From contig JAAYND010000044.1 of the NCBI GenBank assembly GCA_012521035.1, forward strand, positions 1-5,232: 5,232 nt of DNA, given 5' to 3'. Of this stretch, positions 1 through 5,232 are shown one piece after another; positions within the stretch are counted from its first letter, which is position 1; the number at the start of each line of letters is the position of its first letter. The position numbers were made by a program, and so were the translations under genes. The notes beneath the pieces were generated by a model. The model searched no databases. It worked only from the letters and a program-made list of their open reading frames with translations, and was not told where the DNA came from. The DNA comes from Methanomicrobiales archaeon (GTDB lineage: Archaea; Halobacteriota; Methanomicrobia; Methanomicrobiales; Methanoculleaceae).

Positions 1-443
1 CGGTAGGGGTCGCCTTCGTCCTCCACGAGCTGGCGCACAAGTTCGCCGCGATGCGCTACGGTTACTGGGCGGAGTTTCAGAAGGATAACATGATGCTCCT
101 CGTCGCCGTGGTGATGGCGGCGCTTGTGCATATCGTCTTTGCGGCGCCGGGTGCGACATACATCTACGGGAACGTGACACGGAGTGAGAACGGCAAGATA
201 TCGGCGGCAGGACCGATCACAAACCTCGTCCTCTGTATACCGTTCGCGCTCCTCATACTCTTTAGCGGAGGGCTCATCGGCACCGTGGGTCTCATCGGTC
301 TCCGGGTCAACGCCATGATCGCGACGTTCAACATGCTCCCGGTCAGCGTTCTTGACGGCCGCAAGATCCTCGCCTGGAATCCGGTCGTGTTTGCGCTGCT
401 CATGGCCGCCTCCGTCGGGGCTCTCATCCTGTCGTTCTTCTGA
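1..443 (+). CDS. M50 family (site-2 protease-like) membrane zinc metalloprotease, 5' end outside window
   Basis: The open frame runs in from the left edge (first full codon at base 3) to TGA at 441-443, leaving 146 visible residues. The zinc-binding HExxH motif is seen as HELAH at bases 24-38, upstream of the first in-window ATG at 51, so that ATG is not the true start. A second family signature, FNMLPVSVLDG, ends around base 359, and its Asp (354-356) would be the third zinc ligand. A GPITN stretch (about 210-224) matches the small-residue turn common in M50 proteins. About four hydrophobic segments follow HELAH, so the enzyme should lie in the cytoplasmic membrane with its active site within or near the bilayer. 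Archaeal members are usually around 200 residues with no PDZ domain, so some 50-70 N-terminal residues are probably missing. Family knowledge suggests intramembrane proteolysis; the substrate is unknown. It converges on the sensor kinase with a 12-base gap. Confidence 0.88.
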   Translation, partial: VGVAFVLHELAHKFAAMRYGYWAEFQKDNMMLLVAVVMAALVHIVFAAPGATYIYGNVTRSENGKISAAGPITNLVLCIPFALLILFSGGLIGTVGLIGLRVNAMIATFNMLPVSVLDGRKILAWNPVVFALLMAASVGALILSFF

Positions 444-455
444 TATCCCCGGGTC

Positions 456-3416
456 TCAGGCTCGTCTCAGGGTGAACCGGAACGCCGCGCCACACTCTGA
501 GCGGCCTGGCACCCGGTCATCGACCCGGATCTGGCCGCCGTAACGCTCGATGAGCATCCGGGTAATGTAGAGACCGAGACCCTGGCCGCTCTTCTGGTTC
601 ATGTTCTTCCCGAATCGCATGAACACGGCCTCTTTCGTCTCGTCAGGAATTCCCGGTCCGGTATCCTCGACCGATACCAGGAGCTCGTCGCCGCTCTCCT
701 CTACCCTGATGGTGACCTCGACCGCCGACCCTCCGAACTTGACGGCGTTCCCGATGAGGTTCGTGAAGACCTCGGTGAGGAGCGGGTCTGCCATGGCCAT
801 GAGATCCGTTCCATCATAGTGGAATGCGATCTCAGAAAAATCTCCGATCTCTTCCTGTATCACCCTATCAAGGCTGATCGGCACAAGCGAGGTCGATTCA
901 TGGTGGATCCGCCGGATCGTCGAGACGTTCCGTAAGATCTCGACACTCTTCCTTATGCTACTCCGGACTCTCTGCGCATATCCCTTTGCCTCCCCATCGA
1001 TCGCATCGATGAGGAGGTCGATGTAGAGGCCTGAGATGTTCTCCGCGTTCCTGATATCGTGGCTGAGGATATCGAGGTAGAGGTTTGCCTCACGCTGCGC
1101 CTTCTCAAGCTGCTGGATCAGCAATGTGCGCTCGATCGAACGCCCGATTCCCTTACCGATCGCCATGAGGAGGGGTCGGTCGGCACCGGTGAACCCTTTG
1201 CGGCCATGGCGTAACAGATTCAACGATCCGATAACCCCCCCGGGTGCCACGATAGGGATGGCGGCATACGGAGGCAAATTGTTCTCCCCGGAGCCGCAGG
1301 AGAAGACGGCGTTTCCATCCACGAAGACATCTGCATACGGGGGTGCGGTGATATCGGGGATATACACATGCCCGGGGAAGTCTTCCGGCAGATTCTGCGT
1401 GCAGACGAGCCGCGCGCTCTGTTGATCCAGTTTGACCAGGTAGATCCCGCCGCCCGCGAGATCGAGGAGGTTGATGGTTGTCGCGAGCACGCCCTCCAGC
1501 GCCTCATCGATATCGGCCGCGGCCGTCAGTTCGCTGATGATCTGGTTTAAGATTGAGAGCTCCCTGTTACGTGTCTGGATCTCCTCTTTGGCCCGCTTCA
1601 GGTCGGTTATATCTGCGATCGAGGCCGTGAGGCAGATCGGAGCCCCGGCCTCATCCGTGACCATGTTCCCGGAGTACATAGCATAAAACCCTGTGCCATC
1701 CCGATGCTTCCCGGTCCGTTCAGCGACATACCTGCCGGAGTCAAGGAGCGTTTGGAGAGCATCCCCGGCAGCCGTCTCATCCTGCCAGAACCCGGTGATC
1801 GAGCGCCCGAGAACTTCGGTCCCCGAGGCGTAGCCCCACATGGAGAGGAACGCCTGGTTGACGTAAGTCAGGCGGCCATCGAGGTCGGCGATCGTGAACG
1901 CATTGAGCGAGGATGCTATGGCCATATCGCGGATCCGGATATCCCGTTCAGCCTCCTTCTGCTGGCTTATATCGATCCCGGAGCCCATCAGGCAGAGTGC
2001 TTTGCCTGATTCGTCGGTGACGGTGGAGATAGCAAGCTGCAGGGTGCGGATAGCACCATCCCGCCGCCGGGTCGCCACCTCCCCGGACCAGGCGCCGCTC
2101 CGGAGTACCTCCTCCTGGACTCGCCCTCCCTCCTCCTGGTCGGCCCAGAGGATCGAGACCGGCTTTCCGATGATATCCTTATCCTGTTCCCACCCGTTCA
2201 TGGCGAGGAAGGTATGGTTGACGTAGATGATTCTCTCATCGAGGTCGGCGAGGACGATGCCGGTGAGCGACGACTCCATCGCCATACCCCGTATCAGGAG
2301 CTCTCTCTCAGCCTCCTTCCTCTCCGTGATATCGGAGTACGTCCCCGCGATCCGGAGTGGCGTCCCATCCCGATCCCGCCTGACCACCTTGAGTCGACCC
2401 AGGAGATAGATCCATTCTCCGGATGCTGACCGCGCCCGGAACTCTACGTTAAGGCGGCTACGCTCTCCGGTGACCATGCCGGCGAGCCCTTCCTCCAGGT
2501 GATCGCGGTCATCGGGGTGGACGATCGAGAGGAGCGAGGAGGTCGTCGGCATGGCCGTCCCGGGTTCATAGCCGAGCATCGTGAAACAGCGCGGACTGCA
2601 AAATATCGCCCCGGTGGTGAGATCCCAGTCGACCAGTCCATCGTTTGCGGCCGTGAACGCAAGGTTCAGCCGTTCTTCGCTCTTCTGGAGCGCTTCCTCG
2701 ACGCGCTTCCGCGCGGTCACGTCGATGAGCGACATCATCGATCGGTTTACCCCCGGGATCATGCCGATGGTGACCTCGACGATATGGATGTTCCCGGACC
2801 GGTCGATGAACGAGAAGGAGTAGTTTCCCGGCGCGGCCGCAGGGTCACGCCGCCGGAGGGCATGATACCCCATGAGACGCCGGCGCTCATCCCGGAAGGC
2901 GACGAAATCAGTCAGCTGCTTTATGCCGATGATATCCTCGCGGGAGTACCCAGAGAGGTGTTCGAACCCGGTGTTCGCAGCCGATATGGTGCCGCCATCC
3001 TCGATGAGGATCGTCGCCGCCCCGGTGTACTCGATGAACTTCTCCCAGTCCCTGATGCCTGGAACGGTCTGGAACCGCAGTAACCAGCCCTCATCTGACG
3101 ATGTTTTCCGGCCTGAGCAGAGGCAGAGTCGCTCACCCCCGTCCAGGCCCTGGACCCAGCACTCAAATCCTGGAATCTCATCGCCATCCCCGGATGCCAT
3201 GAGGATCCTTGAGATGGGATCCCCACTCCCCCTGAGTGCGTGGACAATCTGCCCGAGATCGCCCTCAAACACTCCGGTGATGTGGCGGAAAGCCTGATTT
3301 GCCCAGATTATTTTGCAGTCCTCACTGACCAGGAGGTACCAGTCATCGAGATCGTCAAGTATCCGGTACTCCGGCGGCGCTTCGAAAATGGTTCCCGGGG
3401 TTCTGGTGGAAGTCAC
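456..3416 (-). CDS. Cytoplasmic multi-PAS/GAF sensor histidine kinase
   Basis: This 986-residue protein has approximate domains: divergent PAS 17-120, PAS 124-237, PAS 243-368 (ending SDITERKEAE), PAS 371-490 (ending DISQQKEAE), PAS 493-610 (ending DITDLKRAK), GAF 624-766, phosphoacceptor helices 776-840, HATPase 875-985. His786 in LDILSHDIRN is the predicted phosphorylation site; the box lacks the proline of the canonical HELRTPL form, as often seen in methanogen kinases. The ATPase shows the N box (NLIGNAVKF, Asn886/Asn890), G1 box (DTGPGIP, Asp918) and G2 box (GQGLGLYI, 944-951). No signal peptide or membrane span is visible, so it should sense a cytosolic signal or a bound cofactor through PAS/GAF. 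There is no receiver domain and no response regulator in the window, so its partner is unknown. The start is GTG at 3416, chosen for an AGAAGGA site 7 bases upstream and the absence of a nearby in-frame ATG. It is convergent with the protease gene. Confidence 0.93.
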   Translation of the reverse strand: MTSTRTPGTIFEAPPEYRILDDLDDWYLLVSEDCKIIWANQAFRHITGVFEGDLGQIVHALRGSGDPISRILMASGDGDEIPGFECWVQGLDGGERLCLCSGRKTSSDEGWLLRFQTVPGIRDWEKFIEYTGAATILIEDGGTISAANTGFEHLSGYSREDIIGIKQLTDFVAFRDERRRLMGYHALRRRDPAAAPGNYSFSFIDRSGNIHIVEVTIGMIPGVNRSMMSLIDVTARKRVEEALQKSEERLNLAFTAANDGLVDWDLTTGAIFCSPRCFTMLGYEPGTAMPTTSSLLSIVHPDDRDHLEEGLAGMVTGERSRLNVEFRARSASGEWIYLLGRLKVVRRDRDGTPLRIAGTYSDITERKEAERELLIRGMAMESSLTGIVLADLDERIIYVNHTFLAMNGWEQDKDIIGKPVSILWADQEEGGRVQEEVLRSGAWSGEVATRRRDGAIRTLQLAISTVTDESGKALCLMGSGIDISQQKEAERDIRIRDMAIASSLNAFTIADLDGRLTYVNQAFLSMWGYASGTEVLGRSITGFWQDETAAGDALQTLLDSGRYVAERTGKHRDGTGFYAMYSGNMVTDEAGAPICLTASIADITDLKRAKEEIQTRNRELSILNQIISELTAAADIDEALEGVLATTINLLDLAGGGIYLVKLDQQSARLVCTQNLPEDFPGHVYIPDITAPPYADVFVDGNAVFSCGSGENNLPPYAAIPIVAPGGVIGSLNLLRHGRKGFTGADRPLLMAIGKGIGRSIERTLLIQQLEKAQREANLYLDILSHDIRNAENISGLYIDLLIDAIDGEAKGYAQRVRSSIRKSVEILRNVSTIRRIHHESTSLVPISLDRVIQEEIGDFSEIAFHYDGTDLMAMADPLLTEVFTNLIGNAVKFGGSAVEVTIRVEESGDELLVSVEDTGPGIPDETKEAVFMRFGKNMNQKSGQGLGLYITRMLIERYGGQIRVDDRVPGRSECGAAFRFTLRRA
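1587..2306 (-). repeat. Tandem duplicated PAS module inside the sensor kinase
   Basis: Kinase residues of about 371-490 and 492-610 align along their whole length. Paired stretches are MAMESSLTGIVLADLDERIIYVNHTFLAMNG with MAIASSLNAFTIADLDGRLTYVNQAFLSMWG in part, then LRSGAW/LDSGRY, RRRDG/KHRDG and VTDESGKA/VTDEAGAP. Each copy ends in a short charged linker (ISQQKEAERDI and ITDLKRAKEEI). This suggests intragenic duplication of one PAS unit, with divergence since. Both copies seem complete and in frame. Confidence 0.7.
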
Positions 3417-3423
3417 ATATGTG

Positions 3424-3430
3424 TCCTTCT
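3424..3430 (-). promoter_or_regulatory. Ribosome binding site deciding the GTG start of the sensor kinase
   Basis: On the minus strand the sequence reads AGAAGGA, then 7 bases, then GTG at 3416-3414. An ATG two bases upstream (3418-3416) is out of frame and followed at once by TGA, so it forms an ATGTGAC start-stop overlapping the GTG. The Shine-Dalgarno-like site and the good PAS-domain match close to the N-terminus support the GTG. Confidence 0.6.
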
Positions 3431-3486
3431 GGTTCTCGGAAGAAATATTTTACAGCTTGTTACAGATGAGAGTGATCGTCAACGTC

Positions 3487-3500
3487 TTATTAAAATGCTT
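3487..3500 (-). promoter_or_regulatory. Predicted archaeal BRE/TATA promoter for the sensor kinase
   Basis: Read on the minus strand, CGAAGCATTTTAATAAG contains a purine-rich BRE-like element followed by the TATA-like box TTTTAATAA (3495-3487). By archaeal spacing, transcription would start about 25 bases downstream, near 3465, giving a leader of roughly 50 nt with the AGAAGGA site. A second AT-rich box, TAAAATATTT at 3452-3443, would give an almost leaderless transcript and cannot be excluded. This is a pattern-based inference. Confidence 0.45.
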
Positions 3501-3502
3501 CG

Positions 3503-3540
3503 GTAACTATCAGCCCAATAAAAAGATCTTTTGTAACTAT
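3503..3540. repeat. Direct repeat GTAACTAT, two copies 30 bp apart, upstream of the kinase promoter
   Basis: GTAACTAT occurs at 3503-3510 and again at 3533-3540, exactly 30 bp start to start, about three helical turns. Both are followed by a similar CAG (CAGCCC and TCAGGGC). On the kinase strand the promoter-proximal copy reads ATAGTTAC and touches the BRE-like element. A third, inverted copy with one change (ATAGTTAT) lies at 3585-3592. Such phasing and position suggest binding sites for a regulator, but no regulator gene is visible. Confidence 0.5.
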
Positions 3541-3591
3541 TCAGGGCACCCTTCATACCAACGGGGGTTCATCGGGCGCCCCGAATAGTTA
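3534..3591. repeat. Imperfect 18-bp inverted repeat with 22-base loop
   Basis: The left arm TAACTATTCAGGGCACCC (3534-3551) pairs with the right arm GGGCGCCCCGAATAGTTA (3574-3591) at 16 of 18 positions, with the two mismatches at 3543 and 3548. The loop is 3552-3573. The arms lack a trailing T-run on either strand, so a simple terminator is not the obvious reading. It could be an operator, the end of a small mobile element, or a structured RNA. Confidence 0.65.
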
Positions 3592-3715
3592 TCTGGAGAG
3601 AAAAACTTCTCCCGGCATTGATGGTGTTCCCGGCCGGGCCGGCGCAGCGCAGGGTTTCCGGGGGCGGACCCCTTGTCCCTCCTTGAGGGGATTGCCACAT
3701 TCACTTGTGAGCACG

Positions 3716-3724
3716 CGGATATAC
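3716..3724 (+). promoter_or_regulatory. Possible TATA box for a leaderless antitoxin transcript
   Basis: GCGGATATAC contains GATATA at 3718-3723, about 25 bases before ATG 3746. No Shine-Dalgarno sequence precedes that ATG (GGTACCACATCCACC), which fits leaderless transcription, common in archaea. The box is short and GC-flanked, so the call is weak. Confidence 0.3.
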
Positions 3725-3745
3725 TCGCCCGGTACCACATCCACC

Positions 3746-3994
3746 ATGGGCGATCTCAACCGTATCGAGCAGGAGTGCCGGAGGTTTCACGACGAGGTAT
3801 GCAGCAGGGGCGCCTGCGGGAGTGCCGGCGGAGGCGAAGTGGATGGAGGGAGAGAGGGCGCCGACCCCTCTTCATGCTGGAAAGATTGATTTTAACGGAG
3901 GAAGATATCCGTGATATTGAGGAGGCAATTGCGGATATAGGCCGGGAGAGTTTATACGACGGAAGAGTTGAGGCAGAAGCTGGGGCTTGTTTGA
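3746..3994 (+). pseudogene. Decayed antitoxin of a RelE-type toxin-antitoxin pair, broken by frameshifts
   Basis: Antitoxin-like protein text is spread over different frames. One frame gives MLERLILTEEDIRDIEEAIADI (3873-3939), and the next gives AGRVYTTEELRQKLGLV to TGA at 3992-3994, immediately before the toxin ATG. Joining them needs about two bases restored after 3940, which would make DIEAGRVYTTEEL, or one base removed. The charged helix followed by a VYTTEELRQKLGL tail resembles small antitoxins encoded just before archaeal RelE/ParE toxins. Further upstream, MGDLNRIEQECRRFHDE (ATG 3746) and a later stretch AEAKWMEGERAPTP in yet another frame may be the N-terminus, which would make an original protein of about 80 residues with up to three frame breaks. 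That upstream part is less certain, and a shorter gene from ATG 3873 is possible, though no ribosome site precedes it. Sequencing errors could mimic this decay. Confidence 0.6.
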
Positions 3995-4195
3995 ATGCCC
4001 TACACGGTAATCTGGACCGAAAAAGCCCTCGAAAACCTGAAACAACTCCCTCGCAAGACCGCTACGAGGATCGTCGTAGCCGTCGAGAAAATTCGTGATA
4101 ATCCTCCGGGTCACCTGCAACTACTGCGTGGATCTCCCTATTTCAAGCTGCGGGCGGGGAACTACCGTGCTCCTGCCTCTCCCGGAGAAGGTTGA
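3995..4195 (+). CDS. RelE/ParE-family toxin, C-terminally truncated, probably inactive
   Basis: The 66-residue frame begins MPYTVIWTEKALENLKQLPR and continues through TRIVVAVEKIRDNP and GSPYFKLRAGNYR, the recognisable first two thirds of an archaeal RelE-type mRNA interferase (usual length about 85-90 residues). After Arg58 (4166-4168) the text changes to APASPGEG and stops. The final strand and C-terminal tail, typically VLKVGHR followed by a Tyr, are gone; in E. coli RelE this region supplies catalytic Arg81 and Tyr87. The basic residues Lys51, Arg53 and Arg58 remain. The start ATG directly follows the antitoxin stop TGA (TGAATG), the usual coupled arrangement. The last 53 bases overlap, tail to tail, the 3' end of the flavoprotein gene on the other strand, which suggests a deletion or rearrangement joined the two genes here. 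With the antitoxin also broken, this is most likely a relic. Confidence 0.8.
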   Translation: MPYTVIWTEKALENLKQLPRKTATRIVVAVEKIRDNPPGHLQLLRGSPYFKLRAGNYRAPASPGEG

Positions 4196-4775
4196 CCACT
4201 TTCTGCCCCTTCGCCCGCCCCTCGGCGAGCGCGGTGGGGTGGCCTCGAATACCGTTGTAATGGTCCAGGTCGTTTGCTATGACGTTATCCCAGTACTCAA
4301 ACCCCGTCGTGTTGAAGAACGCGGTGATAGCAGGGAACGCCGCGTCAAAGACGTTCTCCCACCCGAGGCCGGCGGTCGATACGAAGATCCCCTTGCGGTG
4401 CCTGATATGCTCGTTTGTGTAGTAGAGGGTCTTTAAGATGAACTTGCGCGCCCAGATGTACTGGGTGCGGTCGATCAGGCCTTTTAGCTCCGCCGTGATC
4501 CCCATTGAGTATATGGGGGATGCGACGACCAGGACGTCGGCGGCGGCGATCGCGTCAAATATCGGTGTGAGTTCGTCGTGGATGATACACTCCCCGGTCC
4601 GGTGACAGACGTTGCACCCCCGGCACGAGGTATAATCAAGCGACCCGAGGACGATCTTCTCGACCTCTCCGCCGGCCTCCCGGGCCCCCTCAAGGACAGC
4701 ATCGAGCAGGGTCTCGGTGTTCCCGTGCCGCCGGGGACTCCCCGATATACCGAGAACTTTTATAGCCCCGGTCAT
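4143..4775 (-). CDS. Iron-sulfur flavoprotein (Isf-like, NADPH-dependent FMN reductase fold)
   Basis: This is a 210-residue flavodoxin-like protein. The N-terminus MTGAIKVLGISGSPRRHGNTE (residues 1-21) has the FMN phosphate-binding GSPRxxGNT loop. CRGCNVCHRTGEC gives Cys51, 54, 57 and 63, the compact CX2CX2CX5C motif that binds a 4Fe-4S cluster in Methanosarcina Isf. SPIYSMGITAELKGLIDR (86-103) and FVSTAG (131-136) are further conserved flavin-site stretches. Isf proteins pass electrons between ferredoxin and FMN and can reduce O2 or peroxide in anaerobes; the physiological substrate here is not evident. ATG 4775 is chosen because GGAGGT lies 9 bases upstream and the family N-terminus begins here; the same frame is open further upstream (an ATG at 4937), but that part reads as arginine-rich shadow of the neighbour. 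The start overlaps the upstream paralogue's stop as ATGA, implying translational coupling. The last six residues (SSPPAA) are antisense to the toxin, so the native C-terminus may have been lost. Confidence 0.9.
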   Translation of the reverse strand: MTGAIKVLGISGSPRRHGNTETLLDAVLEGAREAGGEVEKIVLGSLDYTSCRGCNVCHRTGECIIHDELTPIFDAIAAADVLVVASPIYSMGITAELKGLIDRTQYIWARKFILKTLYYTNEHIRHRKGIFVSTAGLGWENVFDAAFPAITAFFNTTGFEYWDNVIANDLDHYNGIRGHPTALAEGRAKGQKVVNLLRERQEHGSSPPAA

Positions 4776-5232
4776 GTAACCCCTACCTCCCGCAGGTGCG
4801 CTATGACCTCGCCGGCGAGGGCCTCCGCATCCTGCAGGGCGGTGGGATGCCGGTCGATCGCGCCCTTCTCGTCGACGCCGTTTATCATCAGGTACCTGGT
4901 ATCCTTCTCCCGGACGTCGATGACGTTGAAGAAGCACTTCACCGAGGGGATCGCCGCATCAAAGACGTTCTCCCAGGTCTGCCCGGCGGTCGATATGAAG
5001 ATCCCGACCCGCTTTCCTTTGCGCTCCGGTGGGACGACCGGGAGGCGGAGGGTATATTTCCGGGTACAGAAGACCTGCGAGCGATCGACAAGCACCTTCG
5101 CCTGCGCGGTAAGCCCCATGCAGTATATGGGGGATGCGAGTATGATGCAGTCGGCCTCTATGATCCGGTCGTGGACGTAGTCCATGTAGTCCCGCTGTAT
5201 ACACCGGTTGAGCTTTGCGCAGGCGTTGCACC
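4772..5232 (-). CDS. Second iron-sulfur flavoprotein (Isf-like), N-terminus outside window
   Basis: The reading frame enters from the right edge and ends at TGA 4774-4772, giving 153 visible residues. It opens with CNACAKLNRC, the last three cysteines of the CX2CX2CX5-6C cluster motif; the first cysteine and the GSPR FMN loop lie off the edge, so the ATG at 5185 is internal. ASPIYCMGLTAQAKVLVDRSQ, FISTAGQTWENVFDAAIPS, CFFN and RHPTAL match the downstream flavoprotein position by position, so the two are clear paralogues. The middle part (VIDVREKDTRYLMINGVDEKG) differs most, which may reflect a different partner or substrate. It should be a cytoplasmic FMN and 4Fe-4S electron-transfer protein. 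It is the upstream member of the coupled pair; any operon promoter lies outside the window. Confidence 0.9.
   Translation of the reverse strand, partial: CNACAKLNRCIQRDYMDYVHDRIIEADCIILASPIYCMGLTAQAKVLVDRSQVFCTRKYTLRLPVVPPERKGKRVGIFISTAGQTWENVFDAAIPSVKCFFNVIDVREKDTRYLMINGVDEKGAIDRHPTALQDAEALAGEVIAHLREVGVT
4785..4790 (-). promoter_or_regulatory. Ribosome binding site of the downstream flavoprotein, inside its paralogue
   Basis: On the minus strand GGAGGT stands 9 bases before ATG 4775 and lies within the last codons of the upstream flavoprotein. It fixes the start at 4775 rather than the further upstream ATG at 4937, and together with the ATGA overlap indicates coupled translation of the two genes. 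Confidence 0.6.

Larger units (their letters stand above)
3417..3745. other. Non-coding gap between the sensor kinase and the decayed toxin-antitoxin locus
   Basis: No convincing gene is seen in these 329 bases. The left half (about 3440-3545) is clearly more AT-rich than its surroundings and carries the predicted kinase promoter, the GTAACTAT repeats and an inverted repeat. The right half is GC-rich and holds only short self-complementary stretches: GGAGA/TCTCC at 3595-3612, CCGGCCGGGCCGG around 3630-3645, and CCCTC-CTT-GAGGG at 3677-3689. A TATA-like box near 3718 precedes the ATG at 3746. Small open frames here are arginine- and proline-rich and have no recognisable family. Confidence 0.6.

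Noticed and set aside
2499..3083. A 194-codon plus-strand open frame antisense to the kinase
   Set aside because: It is a shadow of the high-GC kinase gene: charged low-complexity composition, no known family, while the minus strand encodes clear PAS domains.
3534..3591. Inverted repeat as a transcription terminator
   Set aside because: No gene ends close by on either strand (it lies upstream of the kinase start and of the antitoxin) and no T-run follows either arm.
3417..3745. tRNA, structured RNA gene or CRISPR repeats in the intergenic region
   Set aside because: No cloverleaf arms, no regularly spaced repeat-spacer units; only short hairpins and the two spaced octamers are seen.
3937..3946. 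Programmed ribosomal frameshift in the antitoxin
   Set aside because: No slippery run, stop-codon pause with strong structure, or conserved signal is visible; an indel mutation is simpler, especially beside a truncated toxin.
3673..4098. A single 141-codon plus-strand frame as an intact gene covering the antitoxin and part of the toxin
   Set aside because: Only its middle (3873-3939) is protein-like; the start is arginine-rich and the end reads out of frame through the toxin gene.
4776..4937. N-terminal extension of the downstream flavoprotein to an ATG at 4937
   Set aside because: The extension is arginine- and proline-rich, lies antiphase inside the upstream paralogue, and the family N-terminus with a good ribosome site begins at 4775.
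4578..5180. A 200-codon plus-strand open frame opposite the flavoproteins
   Set aside because: It spans both conserved flavoprotein genes antisense and has no family resemblance of its own.

Overview
The window looks like a piece of a GC-rich euryarchaeal chromosome, most likely a methanogen of the Methanomicrobiales (Methanoculleus-like). This is inferred from family content, since there is no rRNA or other marker gene. The content is a cytoplasmic multi-PAS histidine kinase with a methanogen-style SHDIRN phosphoacceptor box, two tandem iron-sulfur flavoproteins of the Isf type, a RelE-type toxin remnant, and AT-rich TATA-like boxes in the only sizeable non-coding gap.

Layout. Positions 1-443 (+) hold the 3' part of an M50 (site-2 protease-like) membrane metalloprotease whose HELAH zinc motif lies just inside the left edge. 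Twelve bases later, convergent to it, a 986-residue sensor kinase occupies 456-3416 (-). It reads as five PAS domains, a GAF domain, a histidine phosphoacceptor domain and an ATPase domain, with no membrane segment and no receiver domain. Its start region (3417-3600) has a plausible BRE/TATA promoter and a set of repeats: GTAACTAT twice exactly 30 bp apart, plus an 18-bp imperfect inverted repeat.

From about 3746 to 4195 (+) there is a decayed toxin-antitoxin pair. The antitoxin reading is broken across frames: its C-terminal half needs a frame change near 3940 before it reaches the stop that directly abuts the toxin start. The RelE/ParE toxin is cut after the NYR motif and its last codons run into the 3' end of the opposite gene. 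From 4143 to the right edge (-) are two tandem paralogous iron-sulfur flavoproteins overlapping by 4 bp (ATGA). The upstream one is cut by the window edge.

How the parts work together. The two flavoproteins form a translationally coupled pair, probably working in electron transfer or oxidative-stress chemistry with ferredoxin or flavin partners. The kinase is an orphan sensor here. The protease has no visible functional link to its neighbours. The strongest points for a second look are the broken toxin-antitoxin locus with its junction at about 4165-4172, and the repeat array upstream of the kinase. I found no convincing new multi-gene system.
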